64,000 nucleotides of DNA from Mermis nigrescens. Lineage: Eukaryota > Nematoda > Enoplea > Mermithida > Mermithidae. A program made the translations under genes and the position numbers. How positions within the stretch are numbered: position 1 is the stretch's first letter; every line of letters begins with the position of its first letter. The stretch lies in the NCBI GenBank assembly GCA_036768485.1, contig JAVLUZ010000054.1:186001-250000 (forward strand), read 5' to 3'. Shown in pieces: positions 44,626 through 56,443 of the stretch. The notes under the pieces are model-generated. The model was not told the DNA's origin and made no database searches. It saw only the letters and a list, made by a program, of their open reading frames with translations.

Positions 44626-44641
44626 CAATAAGGTGCCAAAC
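44626..44641 (-). promoter_or_regulatory. Primer-binding-site-like sequence
   Basis: Read on the minus strand, four bases inside the 5' LTR the text is TTGGCACCTTATTGG. TGG followed by a tRNA 3'-end complement is the expected position and style of a primer-binding site. I cannot say which tRNA. Confidence 0.45.
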
Positions 44642-44644
44642 ATT

Positions 44645-45218
44645 TGTCGCGAATTTTAGCGAGAGTATTAGTTTTTAAGTATTGAAAGATTGACTAGAGT
44701 TCTTTATTTTCATGACTAATGAGTATGTTTATTTTTATTTATTTGAATGAAAAGCGTGTTTTAGAGTTAATCCTGATTAATTGTAATTCAGTTATTATTT
44801 AAGTTCAGACTGTAATATAATAATGTTAAGCAAGTCTTACGTCGTACTTTTATTGGCCAATTGCGGCTAAACAACGAAGTAAGAAATATGATAAAAAATA
44901 TGCCCTAATCTCGAACAAACAATTTTTATATAGGCTTGAGTGATTAATAGGTGCTTGTATGTACATAAGCAAAAAGATCAACTACGTAAATTACCGAACC
45001 TTATCAAATGCATGTGTAATGAAAATGTCACAGAAAATAACATTTAAAAAGGTTAAATGATTCTTGCAAGTAATAATTCATATTACTTACCAATTTGCAG
45101 TTAATCACGTACCTATATATTATCTTAAGGTTGAATACCTTTATCTGTTCGATCATTAGAAATTAAACAAAAATGTTGAAGTTTATTTTATTTTTGAGAT
45201 ATTCGCAGTTTTGCGACA
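44645..45218 (-). repeat. 5' LTR of the BEL/Pao-type element
   Basis: It is 574 bp. In plus orientation it starts TGTCGCGAATTTTAGCG and ends GTTTTGCGACA. It is the partner of 33073-33702, from which it differs at scattered bases and by a deletion of about 55 bp. Confidence 0.95.
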
Positions 45219-45223
45219 GTCTC

Positions 45224-45760
45224 CTATTTGACCTGACACATTTGGGTCTACGCGCTGTTGGATACGTTCTTCTAGGTTCGTCACTTTTTGTATTAATGGG
45301 GCACCAATTTTGTCAAAAGCATTTTTAAAAGCTTCTTCCATTGATTCAGGATCAAAAGTTATTTTTCTAATTACCGTTTTTTTTATTGTTGAATCAAAAA
45401 TTCTTTAGAAGAAAGGTGCAGAACTTTCAGGAAATATATTTTCTTGCTTGTCCGCTTCCCAAGATTCACTCTGTCTTGATGTGTTCGGAGTAAGAGGCAC
45501 AATATTTTTAAATCGAGTTGACTGCACACTTGCTTTGGGGTACTTCGATCCATAGGTACAGCAAACAAAGTATGCAAAGAATCCAAAAATATTTGATGAT
45601 CCTTAAGAGTATCTTCAAAGGCTTTTGTAGCCTTTTTGATCAGAGAATTCTTCAGGAGAGTATGAAGCGCTTTCCTGAGCAGTATTTCCGTTTTCAAAGT
45701 CAGAATTTGGATCCGTTCTTATTTTATTTTTTTTAACTTCCACTTCGTTTTTCTTTCATC
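45224..45760 (-). pseudogene. Retroelement gag, N-terminal part (other half at 31960-33067)
   Basis: Just right of the BEL/Pao target duplication, the minus strand reads KITFDPESMEEAFKNAFDK and NLEERIQQRVDPNVSGQ up to the insertion. This is a coiled-coil-like, charged segment in the same direction as the gag at 31960-33067. Farther upstream (45697-45383) the reading is broken into alternative frames. The BEL/Pao insertion separated the two halves by 12.1 kb. The start codon and 5' LTR were not identified; the hAT-like copy at 45936 lies just upstream. Confidence 0.6.
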
Positions 45761-45935
45761 TTCCCTGACTACGCGTAGCAAATGCAAAACACGTATTGGG
45801 AAAAAGGGCTGCTGAAGTCGCCGGCCAAATGTTTTCAGCAAAATAAGTTGGAGAAAAATGTGTTACTCAGCTGACTCAAAATCACGACAAAAAAAGTCAA
45901 CAAAAAAATCTCTTTACATAACTTCTGGTTATGTC

Positions 45936-46822
45936 TAGTGTTGTAAAAGATATCTTTATCTTTATCTTTCTAGCAAGATAAAGATAAAGATAAAGATATA
46001 TTTATCTTTATCTTTACAAATTTTCATCTTTATCTTTATCTTTTGGAAAAATCACAGCCTACCTTTTTATTTATCTTTATCTTTTTGATAGGAATTTATC
46101 TTGCAAAAAAAAGATAAAGTATGTACATAAGTTAGCATGTAATCCAAAATGCAGGTTTGACGTGAAATAAATTTACACGCATTCAAGTTTTATTTTAATA
46201 CAAGAAAAGAAAAGAAAACAATTGTGTAAACCCTATGGCATGCGGCCCAAACTAATGCCTGTATATCAACCTAAGTAAGCGGAAGTGATACCAATCTAAG
46301 CGGGAGTCCTACTGCTAGCAACCATGTTCATCTGAGTCCAAGCCTAGGAAACATGAAGAAGTTTGAAATAATCAATAACTGTTGCGACTATACTCCGTAC
46401 AGGTGCATAGAGCAGGGTTTTGATGTTTGCGAAAAGAAAGAAGTGGTCTGCCAGTAATAATAGTACATGGGTCAGTCAGATACCGTGGGTAAGCCCCAAA
46501 CCTACATTTAGGTGTGCTTAATGCCTATCACCTCTTTGATCTCAGGTGTAAAAATTAGGGCATTAAGTTGGCTGCTTTACATCACCTACTCTCGTTTATT
46601 GCACTTCACAAACATCATTGTCCTGGGTCCAGGCGACCATATTTACATTTGTACACTTTATCTTTATCTTTTTGGTTCCTTTATCTTGCAAATTATCTTT
46701 ATCTTTATCTTTTTTAATTTTTTATCTTCATCTTTATCTTTATCTTTATCTTCTAGATTTTAAAAATTCAACTATATCTTTATCTTTTATCTTGCGAAAA
46801 ATCATTATCTTTTACAACACTA
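45936..46822. mobile_element. hAT-like non-autonomous element, family H1 copy 2
   Basis: Its ends are TAGTGTTGTAAAAGAT and the complement of TAGTGTTGTAAAAGAT, with a perfect 8-bp target duplication GTTATGTC (45928-45935, 46823-46830). It has the same AGATAA/TTATCT arrays at both ends. Its central 490 bp match copy 1 (17753) in opposite orientation. Confidence 0.96.
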
Positions 46823-47801
46823 GTTATGTCCCCAAATAATAAACTTCTATAACACTTCCTGGGATGTCTCTAAATATTCAATTTTTACAACACTTTCTGG
46901 GATGTCTCCAAATAATTGATATTTACTGGGATGTCACCAAATATTCAATCTCTTTGTTCAGTTTATTCAATTAACTCGAGTTATTTAATGGCTTTATTTA
47001 AAACTTTATTTATTATCTTATTTCGACTGTCTTTTCTGGATGTCCAATATTACTCCACGGATGTTCGGGTCTATATTATAATAATTCACACTAGATATTG
47101 ACTGCTGGAAAAAATTTTCAATTTCGTGACTTTAATACGGGTACACGGCAAAAGCGAAATCTATGGAAAGAAATTTTGAATTTCAGGCTGAAAGTTTGAT
47201 CCTACTTTCTACGCCAATTTTGTCAAGGACGCGCTTTAATTGCTCTCCTATAATCTAGAATTTTATTATTTTCTTTTTGGCGCGCTCTAATAATTTCAAT
47301 GCGCTTTCTTAACTTTACTTTTTCTGATCGTAATATGGGTTGCTTAATCTCAGTACTCAAGTGTACTAAGCGTTTGGGTCAAAAAATCTAGGAATTTAAA
47401 GGAAAATTAATTCATTTGTAAGTTTTGTACACAGTTAGCAGAATTAGATTAAGAACATAAAATAAAGCTAAATGTATTTCAGTAATGGCAATGCGATTTT
47501 GGTGATTTGATACGATATAATAATTTGAAGTAGAATAGAATAATCAAGAATCAAATTTATGACAAATATGTAAAGCAACAATAAATTCGGCTGATCGCTA
47601 AAATAGACGGAAGAAGTGAGACCCTCCTCTTTGTGCTTTTTGTTTATATAGAAAACAGCTTATTTGGACTTTCTTTCAGGTTTACCGTCAAGTAATATTT
47701 CGAGAAAAATGGATTGCTTATCTCCTTTTCTATAATTACATTTTCCGCATCTTCTGCCCATCTTTATTGCACTTAGCTTGTATTTTCACTGTATAGCTTA
47801 T
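46823..47801. other. Short direct repeats, then non-coding sequence
   Basis: At 46861, 46899 and 46928 the string GGGATGTC-(T/A)C-(T/C)AAATA recurs, with a relic at 46826. The 30-38 bp direct repeats might be leader or LTR repeats of the gag-bearing element. From 46960 to 47801 I see nothing further. Confidence 0.5.
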
Positions 47802-47805
47802 TTAA

Positions 47806-48412
47806 CCCTGCTAATACCATGGGTTGAGCATATCTTAATCTCCCATGGGTTAGAACTCAGTTCATACTCAAATTATGCAATAAAAGTATACAATTCTGAA
47901 AGCTCTCAGTACGCTGAGCACAAAAATATACCTTGTTTTTCATAATTTTTAGTTTTACTGCTAAAAATAAGGGATGAAAATCTTTGGAAATACAATATGG
48001 CGGCAAGTCACGTGACTACAAATCAATAACATTGGCACTGCAGAGCCACTGAGTGGAATATTTTATCGCGACCGCTCCATCAGAGTTCTAGTATTGCATA
48101 GATGGTACCTATGTAAACGTGCGTGCATAACTACCAATCTAGCAACACTGCTTACTTATCGTTTATAAAGCGCTACAGTAATTAGTTTAGGAACAAAAAT
48201 ATCACTACATGCGGATCAGCTCAGTCAAAAGCAAAAAATATCGAAATTCTCAAAAACTGAATGGAATTGCTTTCCTGGCGCTTGAAAAAAACAATTCTAC
48301 GGCCAAAAAATGGAATATTTTCAATTTCAGCTCATAAGACCCTAAATTCGCCAAGAAAACGTGAAAAAACTGCCGCACTAGAACGGCGTTACTACCCATA
48401 GTATTACTAGGG
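47806..48412. mobile_element. piggyBac-like non-autonomous element P3 (TTAA)
   Basis: TTAA at 47802-47805 and 48413-48416 flank 607 bp. The ends are CCCTGCTAATACCATGGGT and, from the other side, CCCTAGTAATACTATGGGT, an imperfect 19-bp inverted repeat. No transposase frame is present. Confidence 0.85.
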
Positions 48413-48416
48413 TTAA

Positions 48417-49950
48417 GACCAAACACGTACTTTTCACTTTCTTTCAAGGTTTTAACCCAGGCTGATCTCCGTTTTTATCTATAGATCAGCTTTCTTTCGT
48501 ATTTTTGGCCCACTATTCATGCTTTTCCATATAGTTTAGGTTTCTCATATTATATGCATGTACTCGCATTCATTTTACGTGTTTTTGGCTTTTTTGTATC
48601 ATTTCTACAAGCTTTTGCTGATTTTACGCGGCTAGATTTTTGACCATACTTTCTCTATGTTCACATGGCTTTTACGCTAACTTTGCAGAACATTTTGATC
48701 ATTTTTACTGTTTTTTATCACCTCGAACTGATCGCGTTGAATTGCTTCTTTTTGCTATTAATCAAACCCATTAGCTTAACGATCTTTTTAATCGTTTTTC
48801 TTAATTGCTGTTTTTATGGGTTTTTTCCAGACGCGTCTTGGCCTATCTTAAACCACAGTCGCCATGCATACTCTGATTTCATACAGAAAATAAGAAAGAA
48901 ATACACACAATCTCTGTTTATAATAATTCTTTACAACGCGATATGTAGTTCTAGTATCAAAACTTACAGAGTTACAATTTTACGCATTTACTTAGTATAA
49001 TGTATCATTTAAACATCTTATTTAAGTGACAGCGGTTTACAAAAATGTACAATATCGTTTGTTACTTGACAGTATATACCTTTCACTTCAATGCTCGGAC
49101 ATTGCTAGATTTTAATCAAGAAATGCACTGGCTTTCAAAGAATATTAGGAAATAGGGATGCCATATCAGGCTCGTAACCATTTTTCTATAAAATTAAATT
49201 GCACACTTGCAAGTAGGTATGTTTAGAAATGATCAAATATAGATTTTGATAGAATCTTCAATCACTGCTTTGTAATTGACACAAGAGGACATATGTGACT
49301 GTAATTTTGCCCTTCATCACAATCTTGCTCAAATTCTGCTGACATATATTTATTTCAGTCTATTTGAAAAATTGGTAACTTGTGGATAAAAGCCCAAAAA
49401 ACCCAAAACCCAATGATTTTTTGCACACGAAAAACCCAGATTCAAATAACGCAGCCTTGCCTTGCCAACCCTGAATCAGATAAGGCAGGTATTAGTAGGT
49501 AATCAAAAAGGGCAAACAGGGCAATGACAAAAAACATAGCGGCTGGATTTCCCAAACCAAATTGCCATGCCTTCCCCGCCAGCTTGAGCTTTTTCACTCT
49601 TCTCCAGGACTTTTTAAGCAAAGACTTGGTTCTTAGAGCATTTTAGCCATTTTTTAGCTAAAAGTTGAAGCCCACTTCCCCCTTCTAGTTATGCCAAAAC
49701 CCTTCCAAAATTTTGGGCAATGAAAATTCTGGATAATCTCCCTATTCTTAGGCTTGGTTTTAACTCCAAACCAAACCAAGCACATCACTTCATTGACTGT
49801 TTTCCCTGTTCTGTGCCCCATGCGTTGCATTGCGTCATGTGTGCTTTTCTTCTTCTCTACATTAATTAGTCCGCTCTTATGACAAACTTTCGCTTCAAAG
49901 ACCTTTGATTTCCAACCTTGATCTTGTTTGCATTTGAAAAAAACGTTAAT
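48417..49950. other. Non-coding stretch
   Basis: A hydrophobic 111-codon frame (48665-49000) has no recognisable motif and looks accidental. The rest is AT-rich sequence without features. Confidence 0.5.
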
Positions 49951-49959
49951 CACAAATTG

Positions 49960-51050
49960 TGGTTCTGAAAAAAGTGAGTGATCTTTTTTTGAAAAATTAC
50001 AGCAATCTCAATGTGTTCTTTGAAAAATTACAGTGATCTCAATGTCTTTTTGAAAAAAGTGAGTGATCTTGTTTTTGAAATATTACAGTAATCTCAAAGT
50101 GTTTTTGAAAAATTACATTCATCTCAAAGTCTTTCTGAAAAAGTGAGTGATCTCGTTTTTTGAAAAATTACAGTGATGTCAACTTTTTTTGAAAAATTAC
50201 AGTAATCTCAATGTCTTTTTGAAAAAATGAGTGATTTCGTTTTTAAAATATTCCGGTGATCTCGGAACTTTTTTTTGAAATTTTGCAGTGATCTCGACGT
50301 GTGTTTAAAAAATACAGTGATCTCAACATGTTTTTGAAAAATTATAGTGATCTTAATGTGTTTTTGAAAAATTACAGTGATCTCAAAGTCTTTTTGAAAA
50401 AAGTGAGCGATCTCGTTTTTGAAATATTTAAGTGATCTTGGAACTTTCTTGAAATTTTGCAGTGATCTCAACGTGTTTTTGATAAATTACAGTGATCTCA
50501 AAGTGTTTTTGAAAAATTACAGTGATCTCAATGTGTTTTTGAAAAATTACAGTGATCTCAATGTCTTTTTGAAAAATTGATTGATCCCGTTTTTAAAATA
50601 TTATATCAGTGATCTCAACTTTTTTTTGAAAAATTACAATGATCTCAATGTCTTTTTGAAAAAAGTTAGTGATCTCGTTTTTTAAATATTTCAGTGATCT
50701 CAGAACTTTTTTGAAATTTTGCTGTGATCTCGCCATGTTTTTGAAAAATTACAATGATCTCAAAGTCTTTTTGAAAAAAGTGAGTGATCTTGTATTCGAA
50801 ATATTACAGTTATCTCAAAGTGTTTTTGAAAAATTGCTGTGATTTTAATGTGTTTTTGAAAAATTACAGTGATCTAAATGTCTTTTTAAAAAAGTGAGTG
50901 ATCTCGTTTTTGAAATATTACACAGCATCTCAAAGTGTTTTCGAAAAGTTACATTGATCTCAAAGTGTTTTTGGATAATTACAGTGATCTTAATGCTTTC
51001 TGGAAAAATCGAGTGATGTCCTTTTGAAGTCTTTCAATGATCCCTATTAA
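49960..51050. repeat. 30-bp minisatellite
   Basis: It has roughly 35 units of GTTTTTGAAAAATTACAGTG + ATCTCAAT type. The period is most exact at 50460-50570. A second variant with AAAAAAGTGAGTGATCTCGT recurs every few units. There is no coding function. Confidence 0.93.
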
Positions 51051-51255
51051 GAATATCAAAACGGAGTAATCTTTTCTGAAATTAAGGAGCTGCAAAGAAA
51101 AAATTCAAACCGATGGGTTCATAAATTTGATTTTGATGATTGATAAGCCTTGACATAAATTCGAAATATGTAAGCGTTATTGAGAACTAAGAAGTGACTA
51201 AAAAACACCTTATTTATACCACAAGGGTCATATTTTTGATTTTTTTCTGTGATAG

Positions 51256-51384
51256 TGATTTGAATTTTTATTGCATTAGCAAGCGGTCATTTGAAATATT
51301 TCAGTGTTATCATGCATAATATTTGACATCACTGAAATATTTCAAATGAACCGCCTCGCTTTCCGTAATAAATGATCACAATTC
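51256..51384. repeat. Palindromic hairpin element
   Basis: The inner arms CATTTGAAATATTTCAGTG and CACTGAAATATTTCAAATG are perfect complements around a loop of about 20 bases. Weaker complementarity extends outwards (GTGAT...TTTATT...AGCGGT on each side). It may be a small foldback element next to the minisatellite. Confidence 0.8.
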
Positions 51385-52140
51385 ATTCAGCTAGCTCAAA
51401 AATTTAGTCCATGCTCCATGTTATAACATGCCTACAGTGTGACAGTCGGTCAAAGCTGATAAACCTGCTCACCATCGAATAACTCATTTCAGTTAACTGA
51501 GGTTTTTTAGGATAAACTCAAGAACCGCTGAACGGATTTTTATGAAATAAAGTGTTTTAGATAGACAATTTTGGAATGAAACTATTTTGCCAAAAAAGTA
51601 TAGCTAGGTAATGTCTACAGTATGCTAGGCTCGAAAAAGTGCTCAAACTTTGCTTGGTCACTGCAGTATACAGGTTAACTTTCATATTTTGGAAAATAGC
51701 AAAATAGTTAGACATTTTTGTGCTCTAAATTTCACCATTTTTTGTTTTTCATGTTCCTCAATAGTTTGTCCTGTAATTTCAATTTAATTTTTTTCCAATA
51801 TGGCTGCCCTCATAAGGTATGCATTTTACTCATGCTATTTTTCATATTTATAAATGTTTGAGCACATTTTAGAAAGGCAAAAAATCCGCTCAAATGATTT
51901 CCTATTTGTCTGATTTACTAAATAATTCCAGTGTTTCAATATGGCCGCCTGGGAGACTGTAATACTGTAGCTTTTTATGTCTTCAGCTATTTTTCTGTGA
52001 GTTTCTGACATATTTCAATTTTTTATGTTAATAGCTAGAAAATTTAATGTTCTTTCTAATGAGCAATGTTTATTGTTCTGAATCTTTCTAGTTCGTTCAG
52101 GAAAGTTCAAAAACCTCAAAATTATTCATTGTATAGTGAA
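51385..52140. other. Non-coding stretch
   Basis: AT-rich sequence; isolated strings such as AATATGGCCGCC occur but no gene is seen. Confidence 0.5.
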
Positions 52141-52440
52141 AACAACATGTAGCTTATGTTGCACACGTCACACGTACGTACGTGACTTCGCTAGTGGGAC
52201 CAATCAGCGCAAAGTGGCTAAGTCGCCCCAGTGCTTCTTACTACCAGCATCGCGGTCTGATAGCAAAAGTTTGCCTCTTTTTGGCTAGAGCGCCAAATTT
52301 GTATCATGGTGAATAATGGGCCAAAATTGACGCGGTCAAACGCATTCTGCTTGATAGTGCTAGCGCATGCGGATACACCATCTACATATTTATTGTCCGC
52401 CATTTTGGGTACACTCAAGTTGCCTTAATTTGTTTGGAAA
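52141..52440 (-). other. GC-richer patch with a possible minus-strand 5' exon or promoter
   Basis: Against an AT-rich background this patch has many CpG sites, a CCAAT box (GACCAATCAGCG) and CCGCCATTTTGGG. On the minus strand the last one gives AAAATGGCGGACAATAAATA, an ATG context that starts a frame MADNKYVDGVSACASTIKQN to about 52218. It could be a promoter with first exon or an unrecognised repeat. No downstream exon was identified. Confidence 0.35.
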
Positions 52441-54458
52441 TCCAAAAATTCAAGTATGCGAACTTTCATTTCAGCCGGTAGCAAATTAAAACTAGCCATT
52501 TTGACTCCCAACAAAAGACAGCAAGTGTGCCCTAAGCTGCACTACTGTCCTTAGCTTATAAAAATTGATATACCATTTCTTCTCTGGTGTACATACATAC
52601 ACCACACTGTGTATTAAATTGGTATATCATTTTAAATACACATATTTTCATACATAGAAAATTCACAACACAAATAACAAAACACTAACTATATCATTTT
52701 AGGCTGACTCCACCTTCCGTCAACCTGGAAAACAAAATAGGTATATTTATATACATGACCTAAGCTTACACACATATCCTACGCTTATATACGTGTCCTA
52801 TGCTTATGCATAAGATACAGATCCAGTATCCCAGCATATACTACTCACGCATACTTGCTAAACACATCTATACAGTTTAAGAGAAAAACCTAGCCATTTT
52901 TATGCTTTTTACTGATTGCAAATTGAATAAATCCATAGCTCATTGCTCATCTGTCCTCAAAACTATAACTTTATTGCGCACATATTTTCTTGTCACCAAT
53001 TTATGTAAAGTATAGGTAGGTTGAGTTTTGAGTCCATTTAAAGCAATTTTGCACGTGCTCTCAGAGGTGAAACCCTCATGTACCCCGTTTGAGGATCTAA
53101 ATAATTTTTTTGCATGGTTCAATGAAAATATAATGCAATTTTGCTTTTAGTCACAGTGCAAAAAATTATCAGTAGACTTTGCTAAATTTGACTACAATTT
53201 TCAATTTTTTCTTTTGAAATATATCTAAAATACAATCATCACATTTAACAGCAAGGCTTATATGATCACATTTTAACCAACTTTTTTCTGATACAAGAGT
53301 GAACTAAAAATCTTGAAATATAGAGATAGCTGAAGCACTTTTAGCCAGATATAATTTATATTACTCGGATTCGAAAAAAACCACACAATTGAGCTTATGG
53401 AAATTAAAATCCTAAGGATTTTCGCTTCTTTGCGCCAGATAAAATTACTGAAGCACTAGGCATAAAATCTGTACCTACTGCTTCTTATCAAAAAGCTAAA
53501 AATTGAACTTAAATGGATCAAAATATAGAAAATTCCGACGCTTTGCGATTTAGTGTTGTAATATGCACGCTTTTACATTTTTTCTTCTGTAAAATGATGC
53601 AAAATTGAGTATAAAATGGGTAAAAAAACCCTAAAATTTTTGCTAAAGAACAAAATGGAAAGTGTGTTTGAATTGTATTAGAAGTTCCCAAAAGCAGGTT
53701 TTTAAACTTCTTTTGAGCTAGTAAACACAAAATTGATCAGCGCTTTGTGTCAAATTGATTGTTCGCATATGATTGTTGTCTCCTAAAGTGTTCAGAAGTG
53801 CTTAAAATTGTGTTAGAAACGAAAAAATATGTTAAACTTGTTTGGTTCTTTTGCACCAAATTATTCATTTTCTTGTTTCCTTTTTGCAAAGCACCATGCC
53901 TGAGATAAAATAAAAAGGTGAATAAGTTATTCGCAAATTGGATGATGAGACATCAGTTGTGCAGTCAGTTTGAAAGGTTAAGCTTGTGTATATCAGTGTA
54001 AAATAAGGTGAAAAAGTTTTGGAATTTTTTCGAAATTTTTTATTTCAGACGGTTCAGCTTGTCAAGAAACGCTCAAAAATGTCTTTATTTTTGCCCATCT
54101 TCTAACGGCTATCAAGATATCCGACCACAAAGTTGGCGATTCCCCTCCTGAAACATAATCCTTGATATGGGGTGGTACTCACACGTATCGTAATGAGCAT
54201 TTCAGTAAAACACCCAACCTAAGGAGCTGCTTAGATAACCACCAGCTTTTTCTTAAGTTTACATAATTCACACAGAATGTTAGACTGTAAAACAAAAAAT
54301 ATAAAATGAAATTTTTTGTATTAAGAATTTCATTGAAAAACATTAGAAACATTAACTATAACAGTATTTATATTGTTTAATTGTGATGAAACGGGTAGCC
54401 GGATCCTTGATAAACTATTCTAGTCCCTTTAGAAAGCTGTTTGAATAGGATACTTAGA
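52441..54458. other. Non-coding stretch
   Basis: No gene signal. Parts of 53400-54000 resemble 59400-59720 loosely, suggesting an old dispersed repeat. Confidence 0.5.
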
Positions 54459-54880
54459 CATGCACAACATGGAAATTTAGGGGGAGGGGTGAAATTTATG
54501 AGTGCCCCTTCTGGGCCCAAAATATGGTGGATAGGTATGCATCCAAAACAACGTTTTTGGCGTTTCTGTCAATTATCTATCTTTCTAGAGCATGAAAACA
54601 TGAATAAATTCTTTAAAAAATCAAAAATATCAAAGAAATTGAACAAAATACAATTAAAACATGAGTATATGGTGTGAAGTGCTAAAAATTTGACACTCTT
54701 GAACAAATGAATAAGTGAAAATGCTTAAAAAAGCCCTTTTCTGTAAATTTTTGCAAAATTTCTGGAAACGTCTTAAAAATCTCATTCTGTGGGGGAGGGG
54801 TAAAAAATTTTTAGAGGGGGATCAAAATTTTTGTGTAGGGGATGAAGTATCCCTCAGGAATGTGTGTGCACAATGACTTT
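54459..54880. mobile_element. Family B element, copy B2 (degraded)
   Basis: It begins CATGCACAACATGGAAATT, matching the complement of the end of B1 (CATGCACAGCATAGAAATT). It has G runs (TTAGGGGGAGGGG and GTGGGGGAGGGG) and the AAACGTC core. It ends near TGTGTGCACAATG. No target duplication was found. Confidence 0.6.
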
Positions 54881-56443
54881 TTGAAACCGACTTTCTATAT
54901 CTATGAAGATTTTAGGGAGGAAAGAATTATGAAAATGTGTAACATCTAAAAATTTCGAAGCTACCCACAAGAATCAGCAGTCAGTTCAATATTTAGTTTC
55001 AATGGCAAAAATCGTGTTAAATAAAGCAGCATCATTGAATTTTTCAGCATTTAGCACTGATTATTATGCTATTCCTCTTTATGAAGACCTATTATTGAGT
55101 TTAGCTTCAATTGGCCAGTTGAGTGATTTGCAATGCTTATCCGTTAAAAGTTTTGCTAGAAATGAACTTAAATCTCCGTTTACCATCATGTTTATGCAGT
55201 CAAAGTGCACCATCATGGCATAAACTCCTAGTGCATATTAAGTTATGCCTTCTTAACATTCTCTGATAGCTATTACTTTCATTTAGTGATTTTGTTTGCT
55301 CTTTCTGAATATGTATGTTATTTTCTGTGAAATTTATTTTTGTAAGATGTATAATAAAAAAACTATCACAATGCATAAGAATAGGCACCTGTTGGACATT
55401 ATGCAAAAACAAGAAAAAGTAGATCTCCGTTGTGTTAAACACATCCAGGGGATGCATTTAAAGAGCTGGAAAGGAATAAATCACTGAATTTTCTTATTAG
55501 AACCTCATTTCCCCATCTTGAGTTTTTATGATATCACTGTAAATAGGCCAAAAAATGCATATTTCATACTACTCTAAAACTCCTCTTCAAGCTAAAGCAT
55601 ATAAAAACGATGTAACTGAAGCCAGAACGAGGCTAGACAAGGTTTTGGACACATGGATAAGGTAGAACAGAAAAAAATGCCACGAAAGTGATTCATTATG
55701 CCTCTGGCATAGGACATGTTTAACGGAGGGTAAAGGTGTAAATGTCAGAGCAGTGTTGTACAAAATTGATAATTTTCTTATTTGCTTCCTTCCTAAAGCT
55801 TAAGAAGTTTGTTTAAGACGATTTTCAAATAATAAAAAAGATAAAAATGTTTGTGATGATAAATTTCTATATTTTTTGTAATCAGAAACCCAGAAGTGCC
55901 TAAACTACACCAACAAAGGTCAAAAAACCCAGTATTACCATGCAAAAAGCCTCACTGTACTATATTACAGTGGGTAACTACCCAAAAGATTACATGAACA
56001 AAATGTACAAAGGCTTAGAGACCAGACATGCACATGGGTACACACACTTAGGGACCAGACATGCAAAATCAAAGACAAGGATCTACTACCTACCATTCTC
56101 CCTCCCCAGACTCAGAACTTAAGTTCAGATTTTCCCCATTTTCAAAACTTTAAGAAAGTTTTTAGGGAGCCATTACATGTATGATAACAAATAAGACACA
56201 TATAGATAATGCACTCTATGAAAATCAAGTCTCAGACTACCTACTCACATCCATCAGATTCACAAACTATCTAAAGATAGCTCGTCATATCACAAATAAC
56301 AAAAATAGTGGCTGTCGGACCAAGAAAAATCGAAATTTCCAAAAACTATGAGTGAAGTACAAATTCACATTTTGAAATTTAAGAACTTTTTGTTATTAAG
56401 TGCTTACACACTTGTTACTACTGCAAACTGTGCTGCTGCCCAC
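54881..56443. other. Non-coding stretch
   Basis: There is a short frame at 55002-55223 (MAKIVLNKAASLNFSAFST ...) without a recognised motif; it could be a remnant. Otherwise no feature. Confidence 0.5.

Larger units (their letters stand above)
33073..45218 (-). mobile_element. BEL/Pao-type LTR retroelement with envelope genes, full length
   Basis: Two LTRs (33073-33702 and 44645-45218) beginning TG and ending CA bound 12,146 bp. The flanks carry a perfect 5-bp duplication GTCTC (33068-33072, 45219-45223). Inside, on the minus strand, lie gag with two zinc knuckles, protease, RT, RNase H, integrase with a C-terminal domain, a two-part envelope region and a small ORF. A 1653-bp TTAA element (39272-40924) accounts for part of the unusual length; without it the element is about 10.5 kb. 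Stops and frame changes in most genes and the visible LTR divergence show an old, defective copy. Confidence 0.93.

Noticed and set aside
48665..49000. Hydrophobic 111-codon frame
   Set aside because: It has T-rich composition, no motif and no neighbours; most likely an accident of base composition.
55002..55223. 73-codon frame starting MAKIVLNKAASLNF
   Set aside because: No motif, no splice context and no coding neighbour; left as part of a non-coding stretch.
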